DNA from: Rhizobium sp. G21 | GTDB lineage: Bacteria > Pseudomonadota > Alphaproteobacteria > Rhizobiales > Rhizobiaceae | Assembly: GCF_014158035.1 (NCBI RefSeq) | Contig: NZ_JACFXW010000001.1 | Span: forward strand, 3,388,001-3,452,000 | DNA length: 64,000 nt | Reading direction: 5' to 3' | Shown here: piece by piece, positions 50,692 through 60,806 of the stretch | Layout of the letters: every line of letters begins with the position of its first letter | Numbering within the stretch: the stretch's first letter is position 1 | The notes under the pieces: model-generated | Told to the model about the DNA's origin: nothing | Databases searched by the model: none | The model's input: only the letters and a program-made list of their open reading frames with translations | Position numbers and translations under genes: made by a program

Positions 50692-51827
50692 TTAGTTCTT
50701 GGGCTGGGCGGCGGCGGCTTCGGGAGCCACTTTCGCGCCGGGCTGGACCTTGGAGACGCCGTCGACGACGATGCGTTCGCCGCCCTTGAGGCCGCTCTCG
50801 ACGGTCCATTGCGCGTCGATCACGGCGCCGAGGGTCACGTCGCGCAGCTGGGCGACATCGCCCTCGCCGACGACATAGACCTGGGCCCGGCCATCCTGGG
50901 TGCGGATGACGGCGCGCTGCGGAATGAGGATGCCGTCCTTGTTGACGGCCTGTTCGATGCGGATGCGGACATATTGCCCGGGCAGCAGATCGCCTTTCGG
51001 ATTGGGGAATTCGGCGCGCAGCGTGACCTGGCCTGTGGTTTCATCGACGCTGGCGCTCGAAAACAGCAGCTTGCCCTTTTCCGCATACATATCGCCGCTG
51101 TCGAAGACGAGTTCGACGCGGGCCTGACCAGGGGCGGGGCTTTCGAGGCGTCCAGCCTCGACGGCCCGCTTCAGCGACAGCATTTCGTCGACCGACTGGG
51201 TGAAGTCCGCATAGACCGGATCGATCTGCTGGATCTGGGCCAGATTCTGCGTGCTGTCGGCGGTGACGAGCGCGCCTTCGGTCACCAGGGCCCCGCCGAT
51301 GATGCCGGTGATCGGCGCGCGCACTTCGGTGTAATCGAGGTTGATCGTCGCTTCATCCAGCGCAGCCTGCGCCAATGCGACATCGGCGGCGGCCTGGGCG
51401 GCGGCGACGGCGGCATTGTCGTATTCGACCTCGGAGACCGCGTTGCGCTTGCGCAGCTGGTCCTGGCGTTCGAGCTGTTGACGAGCATTCTTTTCCGTCG
51501 CGACCGCGCGCTGAAGCGTGGCCTGGGCGCTGGCGACGCGCACCTTGAACAGTTTCGGGTCGATCCGGTAGAGCACGTCGCCGGCCTTGACCAGGCTGCC
51601 CTGTTCGAAGACGCGCTCCTGCAGGATGCCGGTGACGCGGGCGCGCACCTCCGCCGTGCGGGTGGCGGCGATGCGGCCGGGCAATTCGCTCATCACCGGC
51701 ACAGCCTCGGTCTTCAGGGTCACAACGCCGACGGCTGTCGGCGGCATCTGCTGCTGCTGGCCGAAGCTTTGCGAGGCGATCATGGCGGACATGGCCAAGG
51801 CCGTCAGTCCGAGGGCGATTTTTTCAT
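50692..51827 (-). CDS. RND efflux periplasmic adaptor (AcrA family), frameshifted in its signal peptide
   Basis: The protein has the adaptor order: lipoyl/hairpin (RVFEQGSLVKAGDVLYRID), a coiled coil (ATLQRAVATEKNARQQLERQ), the second lipoyl half (DYTEVRAPITGIIGGALVTEG) and the beta-barrel (AEFPNPKGDLLPGQYVRIRI). The ATG at 51827, after AAGG, starts MKK and needs one more A in an A-run to continue IALGLTALAMSAMIASQSFG, a proper signal peptide. Without it the frame starts at 51798 inside the signal. It is probably an assembly error. It lies in the order tetR-adaptor-pump. Confidence 0.9.
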
Positions 51828-51894
51828 CGTCTTACCTTCAATCGGTTGTCTGAATTCGGAGAAATTCGGTGGCGGCGGACGCCCGGAGCTCGGA

Positions 51895-52464
51895 TCATGG
51901 TTCGGGAAAGGCGGCGTACATTGTCCCGATATCCCGTAGCAATCCGGCGCGCTCGACCTCGCTCCAATGATGGAGGTCGAAATATTCCATGATCGTCAAT
52001 CCATAAAATGCGAGATAGGCGATCAGCGAGGCCCGCGGACGCCTGGCGTCGCGGGTGACCGCGGCCAGATCCTCGGCGGTGCATTGGCGAAACAGGGACT
52101 GAACGCCCTCGTCGTGCGAGCTGGCGGCGCAGATAGCCAGCGCCACGGCTCTTTCGCTGTCGGAGGCGAGGGCGCCGGCCGCGGAGAGCCGGCCGAAGAG
52201 CGGAGGATTGTCGCTGTCCTGCTGAATGCGCACGCTTTCTGCGACGCGTTCACGGTCGATACGGATGCGGCGTTCGACCAGCGCGTTCAGAAGGCCCGAC
52301 TTGGTCTTGTAATCATAGACGACGCGGGACTTGCTGATGCCTGCTTCGCGCGCGACTTCGTCGATCGACAAGCCCACCGCTCCCAGGCGCACGACCACTC
52401 GTTCCGCCGCGTCCAGCACGTCGTCGGTCGAGATTTTACGCGTCTTGGCCATCCAGCGGTCCAT
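51895..52464 (-). CDS. TetR-family regulator of the RND pump
   Basis: The 189-residue protein has the TetR helix-turn-helix (VLDAAERVVVRLGAVGLSI, DEVAREAGISKSRVVYDYKTKSGLLNALV) and a C-terminal ligand domain (TetR_C type, AICAASSHDEGVQSLFRQC). It lies 67 bp upstream of the adaptor gene on the same strand and probably represses the operon until a drug binds. ATGs at 52464 or 52452 are both possible. Confidence 0.9.
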   Translation of the reverse strand: MDRWMAKTRKISTDDVLDAAERVVVRLGAVGLSIDEVAREAGISKSRVVYDYKTKSGLLNALVERRIRIDRERVAESVRIQQDSDNPPLFGRLSAAGALASDSERAVALAICAASSHDEGVQSLFRQCTAEDLAAVTRDARRPRASLIAYLAFYGLTIMEYFDLHHWSEVERAGLLRDIGTMYAAFPEP

Positions 52465-52596
52465 GCAGTCGGAATGCGAACGATCGTTCTTTTATGCCGG
52501 TATAACAATCGCCTCGACAGATCTTTGTCAACCGTGGAAAGCATTTCAAGCTAAGTTTTTTCGTGTCATCCGGCAGGAATTCTGATTTTCCCGAAA

Positions 52597-53031
52597 TCAG
52601 GCCGCATTTTCCTGCGTCGAATCGAATCTGGCGCGGGCGATGCGGATGTCCGCATGGCGACGCTCGGCCCAATCCATCAGGGCGGAGATGGGGATCATCG
52701 CGTCGCGTCCCAGCTCGGTCAGCGCATATTCGACGCTGGGCGGCTTGGTGGGAAACACTTGCCGGCTGACCAGTCCGTCCCGCTCGAGGTCCCGAAGCGT
52801 CTGGGTCAGCATCCGTTTGGAAATATCGGGAATGTCGCGCGCCAGGCTCGAGAAGCGGCGGTTTTCCGTCGTGAGCGACAACAGGATCAGCACCGTCCAT
52901 TTGTCGCCGATATGATCGAGCACATCGCGGATCGGGCAGTTTTCGCGACTGAAGCCGAGAGCGTTCCATTTCTCCATGCGGTCGCCGGACCTCAGCGGTC
53001 CCTGTTGGTTCTTTGCAAGTAACCTGGGCAT
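52597..53031 (-). CDS. HxlR-family regulator, QorR/YtfH-like
   Basis: The 144-residue protein has the HxlR winged helix: [40 protein letters not shown] and [12 protein letters not shown] single Cys in the N-terminal helix (ENCPI) is the usual redox or thiol sensor. AAGGAGG stands 9 nt before the ATG at 53031. It is divergent from qorB, as QorR/YtfH is in other bacteria, so it likely controls qorB in response to electrophiles. Confidence 0.92.
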   Translation of the reverse strand: MPRLLAKNQQGPLRSGDRMEKWNALGFSRENCPIRDVLDHIGDKWTVLILLSLTTENRRFSSLARDIPDISKRMLTQTLRDLERDGLVSRQVFPTKPPSVEYALTELGRDAMIPISALMDWAERRHADIRIARARFDSTQENAA

Positions 53032-53115
53032 CGAAAACTGCCTCCTTTTCAGCGGGGTCGTTGGTCTCTATTGTAGACCTGTCTTCAAAATAAGACCATA
53101 CCCAAGGAGAATGTG

Positions 53116-53991
53116 ATGTCTCACGACGCCAAGACCTATCTGGTTACCGGAGCGAATGGACAGCTCGGCCGGCTCGCCGTGCAAAGCCTGATCGAAAAGG
53201 TTCCCGCCGCGCAAGTGATCGCGCTTGTCCGCAAGCCCGAAGCCGGAGCCGATCTCGCCGCTCTCGGCGTGACGGTGCGCATCGGCTCCTATGACGACCC
53301 GGCGAGCCTCGACGCCGCCTTCGCCGGAGTCACCCATGTTCTGCTGATTTCGTCGAGCGAGGTCGGCCAGCGCCTGGCGCAACACGAGAATGTCATCGCC
53401 GCCGCCAAGAGGGCCGGCGTCGCCTTTCTCGCCTATACCAGCATCCTGCGCGCCGACACCTCGCCGCTCGGCCTGGCCGTTGAACACCTGGCCACGGAGA
53501 AGGCGATCGCCGCATCGGGGATTCCTTACGCCTTCCTGAGGAATTCCTGGTATCTCGAAAATTATCTCGGTTCGATCGGCCCGGCGCTCGAGCACGGCGC
53601 CGTCGCGGGCTCCGTCGGCGAAGGCCGCATCTCCGCGGCGTCGCGGGCCGACTATGCCGAAGCGGCCGCCGTGGTGCTTGCCAATTCGGACGCTTACGTC
53701 AACGCGGTGCTCGAACTGGCCGGCGACGACGCCTTTACGCTCACCAATCTCGCGGCGGCGATCGGCGAACTCGCCGGTAAGCCGGTCGTCTACGCCTATA
53801 TGCCCGAAGACGCCTACAAGGCCATGCTCGTGCAGGTGGGTCTGCCGGAGGGCTTTGCCGGCCTGCTCGCCGACTCGGATGTCGGCGCGTCCAAAGGCGG
53901 GTTGTTCGAAGACGGCAAGACGCTGAGCCGGATCATCGGCCGTCCGACTACGCCGCTGAAGACGGTTCTGGCCGGCGCGATGGGCAAGTAA
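53116..53991 (+). CDS. qorB: NAD(P)H:quinone oxidoreductase QorB-like (NmrA fold)
   Basis: The 291-residue protein has the Rossmann motif LVTGANGQLGRLAV and the QorB segments HVLLISSSEVGQRLAQHENV, AYTSILRADTSPLGLAVEH and the C-terminal LLADSDVGASKGGLF. Similarity to E. coli QorB is high throughout. The enzyme reduces quinones using NADPH. AAGGAG lies before the ATG at 53116. It is divergent from the HxlR-type regulator with an 84-bp shared promoter region. Confidence 0.93.
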   Translation: MSHDAKTYLVTGANGQLGRLAVQSLIEKVPAAQVIALVRKPEAGADLAALGVTVRIGSYDDPASLDAAFAGVTHVLLISSSEVGQRLAQHENVIAAAKRAGVAFLAYTSILRADTSPLGLAVEHLATEKAIAASGIPYAFLRNSWYLENYLGSIGPALEHGAVAGSVGEGRISAASRADYAEAAAVVLANSDAYVNAVLELAGDDAFTLTNLAAAIGELAGKPVVYAYMPEDAYKAMLVQVGLPEGFAGLLADSDVGASKGGLFEDGKTLSRIIGRPTTPLKTVLAGAMGK

Positions 53992-54148
53992 CGGGATCGG
54001 CCGCGCCGCCGCTCACGACGGGCGGCGGCTCTTCCTCCCCGGCGCAGCTTCGTCACCGCATGCGAATGCAAATCTTTATACATTGGAAAGGCTGAGGGGC
54101 TAAAATAGCGACTGCGCAATAACGCGTGCTCTGTATCAGGAGCCCCTC

Positions 54149-55355
54149 TTGTCGAGCCTGTTTGGTGTCTTTCGTCTGTTCATCGGGTCGCGTCGCGGAA
54201 ATTTCGCCCTGACCGCGGCCCTGGTGCTGCCCGTGCTGCTGGGCGGCGTCGGCCTGGCGTTCGACATGGCCGCGATGGTCAATCAGCGCACGGTGTTGCA
54301 GAACGGCCTGGATACGGCGTCGCTGGCGGCGGTCAGCGCGCTCGCGGCCAAGGACAAGACCACTCTCAACGTCAAGAGCTACGCGATCGATTTTCTCGTC
54401 GCGCAGCTTTCCGGGCAATTGCCGAGCAACGTGGTCGAAGATCTCAAGACCTCCACCACGGTCGTGCCCGATAAGAATACGGTGGGCACGCAGACCACGT
54501 ATACGGTGGCGATGTCGGCGCGCATCACGGTGGAACTGACGCCGCTCACACGACTCCTCGGCTTCACCAACCGCAAGATCGCGGCGCGTTCTTCCACATC
54601 CTCTGTTGTCGTCGGCAATGCGCTGTCGCTCTACCTCGTCGTCGACCGGTCGGGATCCATGTCCTGGGTGACCAACACAGCCTTGTTGACGCCTGCCAGT
54701 TGTCAGAATTACGCCGATCTCGAAGACTGGGCGTATTATCCGGATATCGCAGCCACATCCCCTGTTACCTGAACAAGATGGGAGCGCTCAAACAGGCCGC
54801 CGCCACCTGTTCGATACGATCGACTCGATCGAGGCGTTGGATGCGAACAATCATGTCACCCGCACCGGGTCGGTGACGTTTACGGACAAGGAACAGGCGG
54901 CCTCCGCTCTCGCGTGGGGAACGACCACCGCGCGCGCCTACATCTCGGCCTTGCCTTCCTATCCCTCGGGCGGAACCGACATGTCCGACGCCATGGACAC
55001 CGCCTATGCGGCGCTCACCGCCGCCAGCGAGGCGACGGAGCACGCCAACTACGGCAACACCCATGTGCAGAAATTCATCGTGTTGATGACCGACGGCGAA
55101 AATACAGGGGCCAGCAGCAAGCACAAGCCGTCGCTCGACACCAAGACGCTCAACGCCTGCACCTCGGCCAAAAATGCCGGCATCACCATTTATACGGTCG
55201 CCTTCATGGCTCCGACGCTCGGCAAGACCCTATTGCTCGCCTGTTCCGGTTCATCGAGCAATTCCTACACGGCCGACAACGCGTCGGAATTGATCACCGC
55301 TTTCGAAGCCATCGCCAAGAAAGTATCGGATCGCTCGACCAAGCTGACCAACTGA
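54149..55355 (+). CDS. TadG-like pilus-assembly / vWA protein, with two frameshifts
   Basis: The TTG at 54149 follows AGGAG. The N-terminal frame has RRGNFALTAALVLPVLLGGVGLAFD, a TadE/TadG-type membrane anchor, and the vWA MIDAS LYLVVDRSGSMSW. A short middle frame reads CYLNKMGALKQAAAT, and the last frame LFDTIDSIEALD, SGGTDMSDAMDTAYAAL and KFIVLMTDGENTG. Two missing Cs, near 54762 and 54810, restore one frame of about 403 residues. Such proteins are secreted through or anchored with tad systems; no other tad genes are in the window. Confidence 0.85.
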
Positions 55356-55462
55356 GCATCCTCTCCGCCCTCATCATGAGGGAACCCCGGGAAACGTCAT
55401 ACGTTTGCCTGTTCGGGCGAAGACAAAGCGCGGACGCGCATGTCCGAACAGACGAGGTGTTC

Positions 55463-56138
55463 ATGACGACGGGAATTCATCGGCGCAGCCTGATCCTGGG
55501 CGCGCCATTGCTGCTTGCGGGCTGCGCGAGCGAGAGGCGGGTCACCAGTATCGGAAGACCTGCGGGGCCGCGTGTCGATCCCTATTATCAGGCGATGTAT
55601 GGGCCCGTCCTCGACGAACCTTTCCCGGTCGCCGCCGTCGATCTTCGTCGCGTGGATCCGAAATTCTGGCGCCAACAAGTGGCCTATGACAGCTATGAAC
55701 CTGCCGGCACGATCGTCGTCGACGTGCAGCAACGCTTCGCTTATTACGTTTTGGGCAATGGCGAGGCGATCCGCTATGGCGTCGGCGTGGGACGCGAAGA
55801 GGGCCTCAACTTCCAGGGTGAGGCGCGCATCGGCCGCAAGGCGGCATGGCCGCGCTGGACGCCGACCCCGACATGATCGCGCGGGATCCGGAAAAATACC
55901 TGCAATACCAGAACGGCATGGATGGCGGGCCGATGAATCCGCTCGGCCCGCGCGCGCTCTATCTTTATGTCGACGGCCAGGACACGCTGTTCCGTCTGCA
56001 TGGAACGGTGGAGCCCTGGTCGATCGGCACGATGGTGTCGTCGGGCTGCATCCGCTTTCTAAACCAGGACATCATCGATCTCTACGGCCGGACGCCGGTC
56101 GGAACGCGCGTCGTCGTCAATCCGGCGGCTACGCCTGA
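55463..56138 (+). CDS. Lipoprotein L,D-transpeptidase (YkuD), with two frameshifts
   Basis: The protein begins MTTGIHRRSLILGAPLLLAGCAS, a signal with lipobox (LAGC). The YkuD domain has YEPAGTIVVDVQQRFAYYVL, then in a second frame PMNPLGPRALYLYVDG and the catalytic SSGCIRFLNQDIIDLY. The enzyme cross-links peptidoglycan through 3-3 links. One C is missing near 55868 and one G near 56123. With both restored the protein ends at 56138 in GGYA, as expected for the family; otherwise the last frame runs into the convergent VOC gene. Confidence 0.88.
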
Positions 56139-56142
56139 GAGA

Positions 56143-56505
56143 TCAGCGCGCGACGTGGAAGACGCGCAGCCGATGGCCGTCGGGATCGACGGCCGTGAAG
56201 GTGCGACCGAAATCGGCGGCCATCGGCGGCTGGATGAGTTCAATGCCGCGCGCCGTCCAATCTTCGGCCGTCGCGTCGACCTCGTGGTCGGAGCCGAGGG
56301 GGAAGCCGAGTTCGAAACCACCCGGCGGCGTGGCCGCGGGAATGACGCCGTCCCTGGACCAGAGAGCGAGTTTCAACCCGTTCGGAAGCACGTAGAACGA
56401 GAAGGTCGGCGCGGCTTCGATCGGTTGAAGGCCGAGCAACGCGTCGTAGAAGGCGCGGCTTGCGGTCATGTCGGCGACGTAGAGGAGAATATAGCTGGGG
56501 GTCAT
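56143..56505 (-). CDS. VOC-family (glyoxalase/bleomycin-resistance-like) protein
   Basis: The 120-residue protein has two beta-alpha-beta-beta-beta units, typical of one VOC chain: MTPSYILLYVADMTASRAFY and TFTAVDPDGHRLRVFHV. The metal positions fit in part (no clear first His). Members isomerise, open rings or bind antibiotics; the substrate is unknown. It is convergent with the L,D-transpeptidase (4 bp between the ends). Confidence 0.85.
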   Translation of the reverse strand: MTPSYILLYVADMTASRAFYDALLGLQPIEAAPTFSFYVLPNGLKLALWSRDGVIPAATPPGGFELGFPLGSDHEVDATAEDWTARGIELIQPPMAADFGRTFTAVDPDGHRLRVFHVAR

Positions 56506-56583
56506 GATCTTGTCCTTCTGATCTCGGGGCTTCGGCGTCAGGGTCGGCGTCGGCCTCGAAGGACGGTCTAGCGCTGCCTGCTG

Positions 56584-57299
56584 TCAGTTTTTGTCAGCAG
56601 CGTTCGGGCCGACGCCTTGTTCGCGTTTCCACTCCTTGAGCATGGCGGCGCGGCGGCGGGGATAGCGGCGGTCGAGCGGGCGCAAGCCCTCGATCCGGTC
56701 GGCGCGGAAATGGCGGAAGCCGTTGCGCAGCGCGCACCAGGCCACCACGACCCGGACATTCTCGAAAAAACCAAGCGCGAAGGGCCAGATCTCGCGACGC
56801 GTCGCCGCGCCGCTGGCGTCGGCATAATCGATCTCGGCGGCCTGTTCTTCGCGGATCAGGCGACGCATCAGCTTGAGGTCGACGCCCGAGCCCGCGCGGG
56901 GGAGGGGCCGACCAACAGGCTCGACGTTTCCAGCCGCTCGGCGAGATCGGCGGGCAGCACGGCGCCGATCTTGGCGATCAGATGTCCGGCGGCGTCCGAC
57001 AGGCCTTCGTCGGCGCGACTGGCCACCCAGCGGGCGCCCAGCACCAGCGCCTCGATCTCGTCTTCGGAAAACATCAGCGGCGGCAGCAGGAAGCCGGGGC
57101 GCAGCACATAGCCGAGACCGGCCTCGCCTTCTATGTCGGCGCCTTGAGCCTGCAGCGTGGCGATGTCGCGATAGAGCGTGCGGAGACTGACGCCGGTTTC
57201 CTCGGCCAGCGCCTGGCCGGTGACCGGCCGCCTGTGACGCCTGAGCGCCTGCAACAACTGCATCAAACGTTCTGAGCGGGGCAGGGCGGAACGGGACAT
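56584..57299 (-). CDS. DeoR-type HTH / WYL-domain regulator, frameshifted
   Basis: The N-terminal frame has an HTH_11 domain (RSERLMQLLQALRRHRRPV, AEETGVSLRTLYRDIATLQAQG) and the linker LRPGFLLPPLMFSEDEIEAL. The second frame continues the WYL-like domain (LIREEQAAEIDYADASG, REIWPFALGFFENVRVVVAW, FRADRIEGLRPL). WYL domains sense nucleic-acid or small-molecule signals. One base is missing near 56895. Start 57299 (MSRSALPRSERL) is preferred to 57398. It lies between the VOC gene and eda. Confidence 0.85.
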
Positions 57300-57424
57300 C
57301 GAAGAACCTGTTTGACCGCTGTCGGCTGGCTGCGGGTCGCGTCTTTCATATCCTTTTTGCTCGACACCGCCAGCCGAGTTTAGTAGGTCTGCCTGCAATT
57401 CAATCGTTTTAAGGGAGCGGCGAC

Positions 57425-58063
57425 ATGAACGCCAAGACCGAGAACCTTCTCTCCACGCTCAAGCTGCAACCGGTCGTGCCGGTGATCGTGATCGACGATG
57501 TGAAATCGGCCGTGCCATTGGCCCGCGCGCTGGTCGCGGGCGGCCTGAAGGCCATCGAAATCACGCTGCGCACGCCCGCGGCGCTGGACGCCATCAAGGC
57601 GGTCGCCGAGGAAGTCGAAGGCGCAGTCGCCGGCGCCGGCACCGTCCTCGATGCGCGCCAGTGGGAACAGGCGGTGAAGATGGGCTCGAAATTCGTCGTG
57701 TCTCCGGGCGCGGGCCCTTCGCTGCTCGACGCCGCCGACCAGAGCGACGTGCCGCTTCTGCCCGGCGCCGCCACCGCCACCGAAGTCATGCATCTGCGCG
57801 ACCGCGGCTATAGCGTGCTGAAGTTCTTCCCGGCCGAGCAGGCCGGCGGCGCAGCCTATCTCGGCGCGCTCGCATCTCCGCTCGCCGGCATCCGCTTCTG
57901 CCCGACCGGCGGCGTGTCGCTCAAGAACGCCCGCGATTATCTCAGCCTCTCCAACGTCGTCTGCGTCGGCGGCTCCTGGGTGGCGCCCAAGGCCATGGTG
58001 ACGGAGGGCGACTGGGCCGGCATCACCAAGCTCGCGGCGGAAGCCGCGGCGCTGGCTGGGTGA
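57425..58063 (+). CDS. eda: 2-dehydro-3-deoxy-phosphogluconate / 4-hydroxy-2-oxoglutarate aldolase
   Basis: The 212-residue protein has [21 protein letters not shown], the Glu of [26 protein letters not shown], the Schiff-base Lys in [12 protein letters not shown] and [13 protein letters not shown]. It cleaves KDPG to pyruvate and glyceraldehyde-3-phosphate in the Entner-Doudoroff pathway. AAGGGAG precedes the ATG. It stands alone; edd and zwf are not in the window. Confidence 0.95.
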   Translation: MNAKTENLLSTLKLQPVVPVIVIDDVKSAVPLARALVAGGLKAIEITLRTPAALDAIKAVAEEVEGAVAGAGTVLDARQWEQAVKMGSKFVVSPGAGPSLLDAADQSDVPLLPGAATATEVMHLRDRGYSVLKFFPAEQAGGAAYLGALASPLAGIRFCPTGGVSLKNARDYLSLSNVVCVGGSWVAPKAMVTEGDWAGITKLAAEAAALAG

Positions 58064-58096
58064 CGCGTAGGGTCTTCGGCTGATCGACAAGGAAAT

Positions 58097-58143
58097 GCCT
58101 GACGCCGCCTCTATGGTCTACTCGACGTGAGGCGGCGTCAGGC
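58097..58143. terminator. Bidirectional hairpin between eda and the antitoxin gene
   Basis: A perfect 15-bp inverted repeat (58097-58111 with 58129-58143) and a 17-nt loop. It overlaps the stop codon of the convergent antitoxin gene. There is no T-run, but position and stability fit a shared terminator. Confidence 0.6.
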
Positions 58144-58431
58144 GTCGACCAACTCGATTTTCAGTCGCTTTCCGAGCGACCGCGCCGCGCGCTCCAGAGT
58201 ATCGAGAGAAATGCCGATATTGGCCGGATCGAGAACACGGTCCAACTGAGAGCGGCTCGTGCCCATTTTTTCAGCCATGTCGGATTTCGAAAGCGCCTGC
58301 AGTTTTCGCTCTTCATCGATCTGCCAAGCCAGAACCTGCTTGATCGCCGCGCCGTAGACCGCTTCTTTCTCGCCGAGGTATTCGAGGAAGTCTTCAAGCG
58401 AGCCGCCGACGACAGAATGATGGTCTGTCAT
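58138..58431 (-). CDS. XRE-family antitoxin (HigA-like)
   Basis: The 97-residue protein has an XRE helix-turn-helix in its C-terminal half: SKSDMAEKMGTSRSQLDRVL, then SLDTLERAARSLGKRLKIEL. The N-terminal part (GSLEDFLEYLGEKEAVYGAAI) may cover the toxin. It lies 19 bp after the toxin gene on the same strand, the toxin-first order of higBA systems. It should repress the pair and neutralise the toxin. Confidence 0.82.
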   Translation of the reverse strand: MTDHHSVVGGSLEDFLEYLGEKEAVYGAAIKQVLAWQIDEERKLQALSKSDMAEKMGTSRSQLDRVLDPANIGISLDTLERAARSLGKRLKIELVDA

Positions 58432-58450
58432 ATCTCGATAGTCCTCCGCT

Positions 58451-58810
58451 TCATTTTCGAATTTGATAATCTTTCCAACGCTTGATCGCCAGTTTGATTG
58501 TCGCCTGCTGGCCGCCTTTGCCTTCTGCGCCGTGAAGCAGCAGCATGACGCCGTCATCGATCCCAGAATATATTCTTGCTTCGACGCGACCATTTCTGAT
58601 GCTTGACTGCACTTCGAGCACCCCGTCTCGCAGCAGTCTGCATGTCGGCATCCCCATCGGCCAGCCAAACTCGACTTTGGCGATATCGACGGCGACCACC
58701 TGACGATCTGTCTTGTTCAGTGACATCAGCCATTCTTTGACCGGCTGGACACCGCTCCGGGTCGTGTAGAACCGGGCGACAATCCGCCTCGACTGGGCAG
58801 AGTGCACCAT
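58451..58810 (-). CDS. RelE/HigB-like (phage Gp49-type) toxin
   Basis: The 119-residue protein has RRIVARFYTTRSGVQPVKEW, GMPTCRLLRDGVLEVQSSIR, RVEARIYSGIDDGVMLLLHG and IKLAIKRWKDY, the Gp49 (PF05973) pattern. Such toxins cut mRNA on the ribosome. Start 58810 matches the family better than the upstream ATG at 58870. It is paired with the XRE antitoxin downstream. Confidence 0.82.
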   Translation of the reverse strand: MVHSAQSRRIVARFYTTRSGVQPVKEWLMSLNKTDRQVVAVDIAKVEFGWPMGMPTCRLLRDGVLEVQSSIRNGRVEARIYSGIDDGVMLLLHGAEGKGGQQATIKLAIKRWKDYQIRK

Positions 58811-59008
58811 ATTTGGTTCGAACTTCAATGGGAGAGTTGGGGCGTTCCGGTTCGTCCCAGGGTTGCGCAAAGTGTGCGTCTTTTCCAGGGGTATTGGTCA
58901 TAAACGCCGCAAAATTTTCGGTGATGGCGTGACCTGCGTCATCCTCTTTGCATAATCCGCGCGTCATACCTATCTGCTGACGAGATCATCTCAACCGGAG
59001 GATATGGA

Positions 59009-59731
59009 ATGTTCGACGCCAAGAAAATTCTCGACCAGTTTTTAGGCTCCAATATGCCTGGAGTCGGCGGTTCGGTGAAAGACCAGGCCGGACAGGTGAC
59101 CCAGATGGCGAAGGACAATCCACTTGCCTCCGGCGCGATCGCCGCCGTGCTGCTGGGCACCGGTACGGGACGCGAGCTGACCGGTTCGGTTCTGAAGCTG
59201 GGCGGTCTCGCCGCCATCGCCGGTCTCGGCTATCAGGCCTACAAGAACTGGCAGGCTGGCAATCAGCCTCAGCCGGTCGGCGGCGCGCCTGCGCCGGCTC
59301 AGGGACAGGCCGCGCCCGATCTGCTGCCGGCGCCTGCCGGAACCGGCTTTTCGCTGGAAGATCACACCAACAATGACGATTTTGCGCTGGTGCTGGTGCG
59401 CGCCATGATCTCGGCCGCGCGCGCCGATGGTCATATCGACGAGGCCGAACGTCAGGCGATCCTCGGCAAGGTCAAGCTCGCTGGGCTCGACGCCGACGCC
59501 GAGGCCTTCCTCACCGGCGAACTGACCAATCCCGTCGATCTCGACGCCATCATCGGCGCCGCGAAGACCGAGAGCCAGAAGGTGGAGCTCTACACGGCAT
59601 CCCGCATCGCCATCGATCCGGACACCCGCGCCGAACGCGGCTATCTGGATCTTCTGGCGGGCCGGCTGGGTCTCGCCGATGGGCTGATCGATCATATCGA
59701 AGCGACGGTCGCTTCCGCAAAGGTCGGCTGA
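59009..59731 (+). CDS. DUF533 / TerB-like tellurite-resistance-type protein
   Basis: The 240-residue protein begins MFDAKKILDQFLGSN, has a Gly/Ala-rich membrane-like segment (LGGLAAIAGLGYQAYKNW), a Pro/Ala linker and a C-terminal TerB-like helical domain (LVRAMISAARADGHIDEAER, YTASRIAIDPDTRAERGYLD). This is the YebE/DUF533 architecture, probably membrane-associated. Its function is not known. GGAGGATATGGA gives the ribosome site. Confidence 0.88.
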   Translation: MFDAKKILDQFLGSNMPGVGGSVKDQAGQVTQMAKDNPLASGAIAAVLLGTGTGRELTGSVLKLGGLAAIAGLGYQAYKNWQAGNQPQPVGGAPAPAQGQAAPDLLPAPAGTGFSLEDHTNNDDFALVLVRAMISAARADGHIDEAERQAILGKVKLAGLDADAEAFLTGELTNPVDLDAIIGAAKTESQKVELYTASRIAIDPDTRAERGYLDLLAGRLGLADGLIDHIEATVASAKVG

Positions 59732-59814
59732 GCCGCCGCCCATCACCGAAATTTATTTGTCGATCTCTCGACGTGGTGATGAACATCATCCCCGGTTCTG
59801 TTAAGGAGACGGGG

Positions 59815-60504
59815 ATGAAGAAGGAAGATCTCAGCAATTGGACGCCGCGGCCCGCGCCGAAGGCGGTGCGGCTCGAAGGGCGTTACGTGACGCTCGTTCC
59901 CTATGTGCGGGACGAGCATGCGCAGGCGCTGTGGACGGCGCTCGGCGAAACCGGCGTCAATGCGCGGCTGAAATACTTCGCAGCGCCCGATTTCCAGACC
60001 GCGGACGCCTTCGCCGACTGGCTCGACGCCTTCGAAAAGGCCGGCTGGCTGCGCGAAGTGTTTATCGACAACGAGACCGGCGACGTCGTGGGCATGGCCC
60101 ATTATATGCGCGCCGATCCCGCCAACGGCGTTGTCGAGGTCGGCGGCGTGGCGCATGGCCTGGCGATGGCGCGCAGCCCGATGTCGACCGAAGTCCATTA
60201 CCTCATGGCGCGGCATGTGTTCGAGGATCTCGGCTATCGCCGCTACGAGTGGAAATGTCACAACGACAACGCGCCCAGCCATGAAGCGGCCAAACGTCTC
60301 GGCTTCTCCTTCGAAGGCGTGTTCCGCAAGCACATGATCTCGCGCGGCGAAAATCGCGACACCGCCTGGTACGCGATGATCGACGATGACTGGCTGCGCC
60401 TGAAAATGGCGTTCGAAGCTTGGCTGGCCCCGTCGAATTTCGACGCCGCAGGCCGACAATTACGCGGTCTCGCCGAGATCCGCTCCACCATCACGGAAGG
60501 TTGA
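59815..60504 (+). CDS. GNAT-family N-acetyltransferase
   Basis: The 229-residue protein is a RimJ/RimL-type acetyltransferase: VRLEGRYVTLVPYVRDEHAQ, YLMARHVFEDLGYRRYEWKC and NAPSHEAAKRLGFSFEGVFR. The ending with RDTAWYAMIDDDW is usual for this branch. AAGGAG stands before the ATG at 59815; an ATG at 59773 would only add a non-conserved tail. The next gene starts 1 bp after its stop. Confidence 0.88.
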   Translation: MKKEDLSNWTPRPAPKAVRLEGRYVTLVPYVRDEHAQALWTALGETGVNARLKYFAAPDFQTADAFADWLDAFEKAGWLREVFIDNETGDVVGMAHYMRADPANGVVEVGGVAHGLAMARSPMSTEVHYLMARHVFEDLGYRRYEWKCHNDNAPSHEAAKRLGFSFEGVFRKHMISRGENRDTAWYAMIDDDWLRLKMAFEAWLAPSNFDAAGRQLRGLAEIRSTITEG

Positions 60505-60505
60505 C

Positions 60506-60730
60506 GTGTCACAGTCAGAGCAGCACAAGCGCGAGACGCGCAGGAACGCCATCGCGGCCGCCATCATTCTCCTGGGAGCGGGCGTCGCGCTCGCTCTCAT
60601 GCCCAGGATCGTTCTGGGGCTGGGCGACGTCTCGCCCTGGCTCGGCTTCGGCGCCGGCGTGGCGATCATCCTGTCCTTCTTCGCCGTCTTCTGGCTGCGC
60701 GCACGCTGGCAAAAGCGCCGTTCACGCTGA
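60506..60730 (+). CDS. Small two-helix membrane protein
   Basis: The 74-residue protein starts with GTG and has two membrane helices (NAIAAAIILLGAGVALALM and GFGAGVAIILSFFAVFWL) between basic ends. Its start is directly after the GNAT stop, so it is likely cotranslated. No family is recognised. Confidence 0.7.
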   Translation: MSQSEQHKRETRRNAIAAAIILLGAGVALALMPRIVLGLGDVSPWLGFGAGVAIILSFFAVFWLRARWQKRRSR

Positions 60731-60806
60731 TTTGACGCGCGGCGTTGTAACAAATGCCGCGTTGCCTCGTATAAGCTTGCAAGACCTGACCTGAAGAGGA
60801 TCCGTC

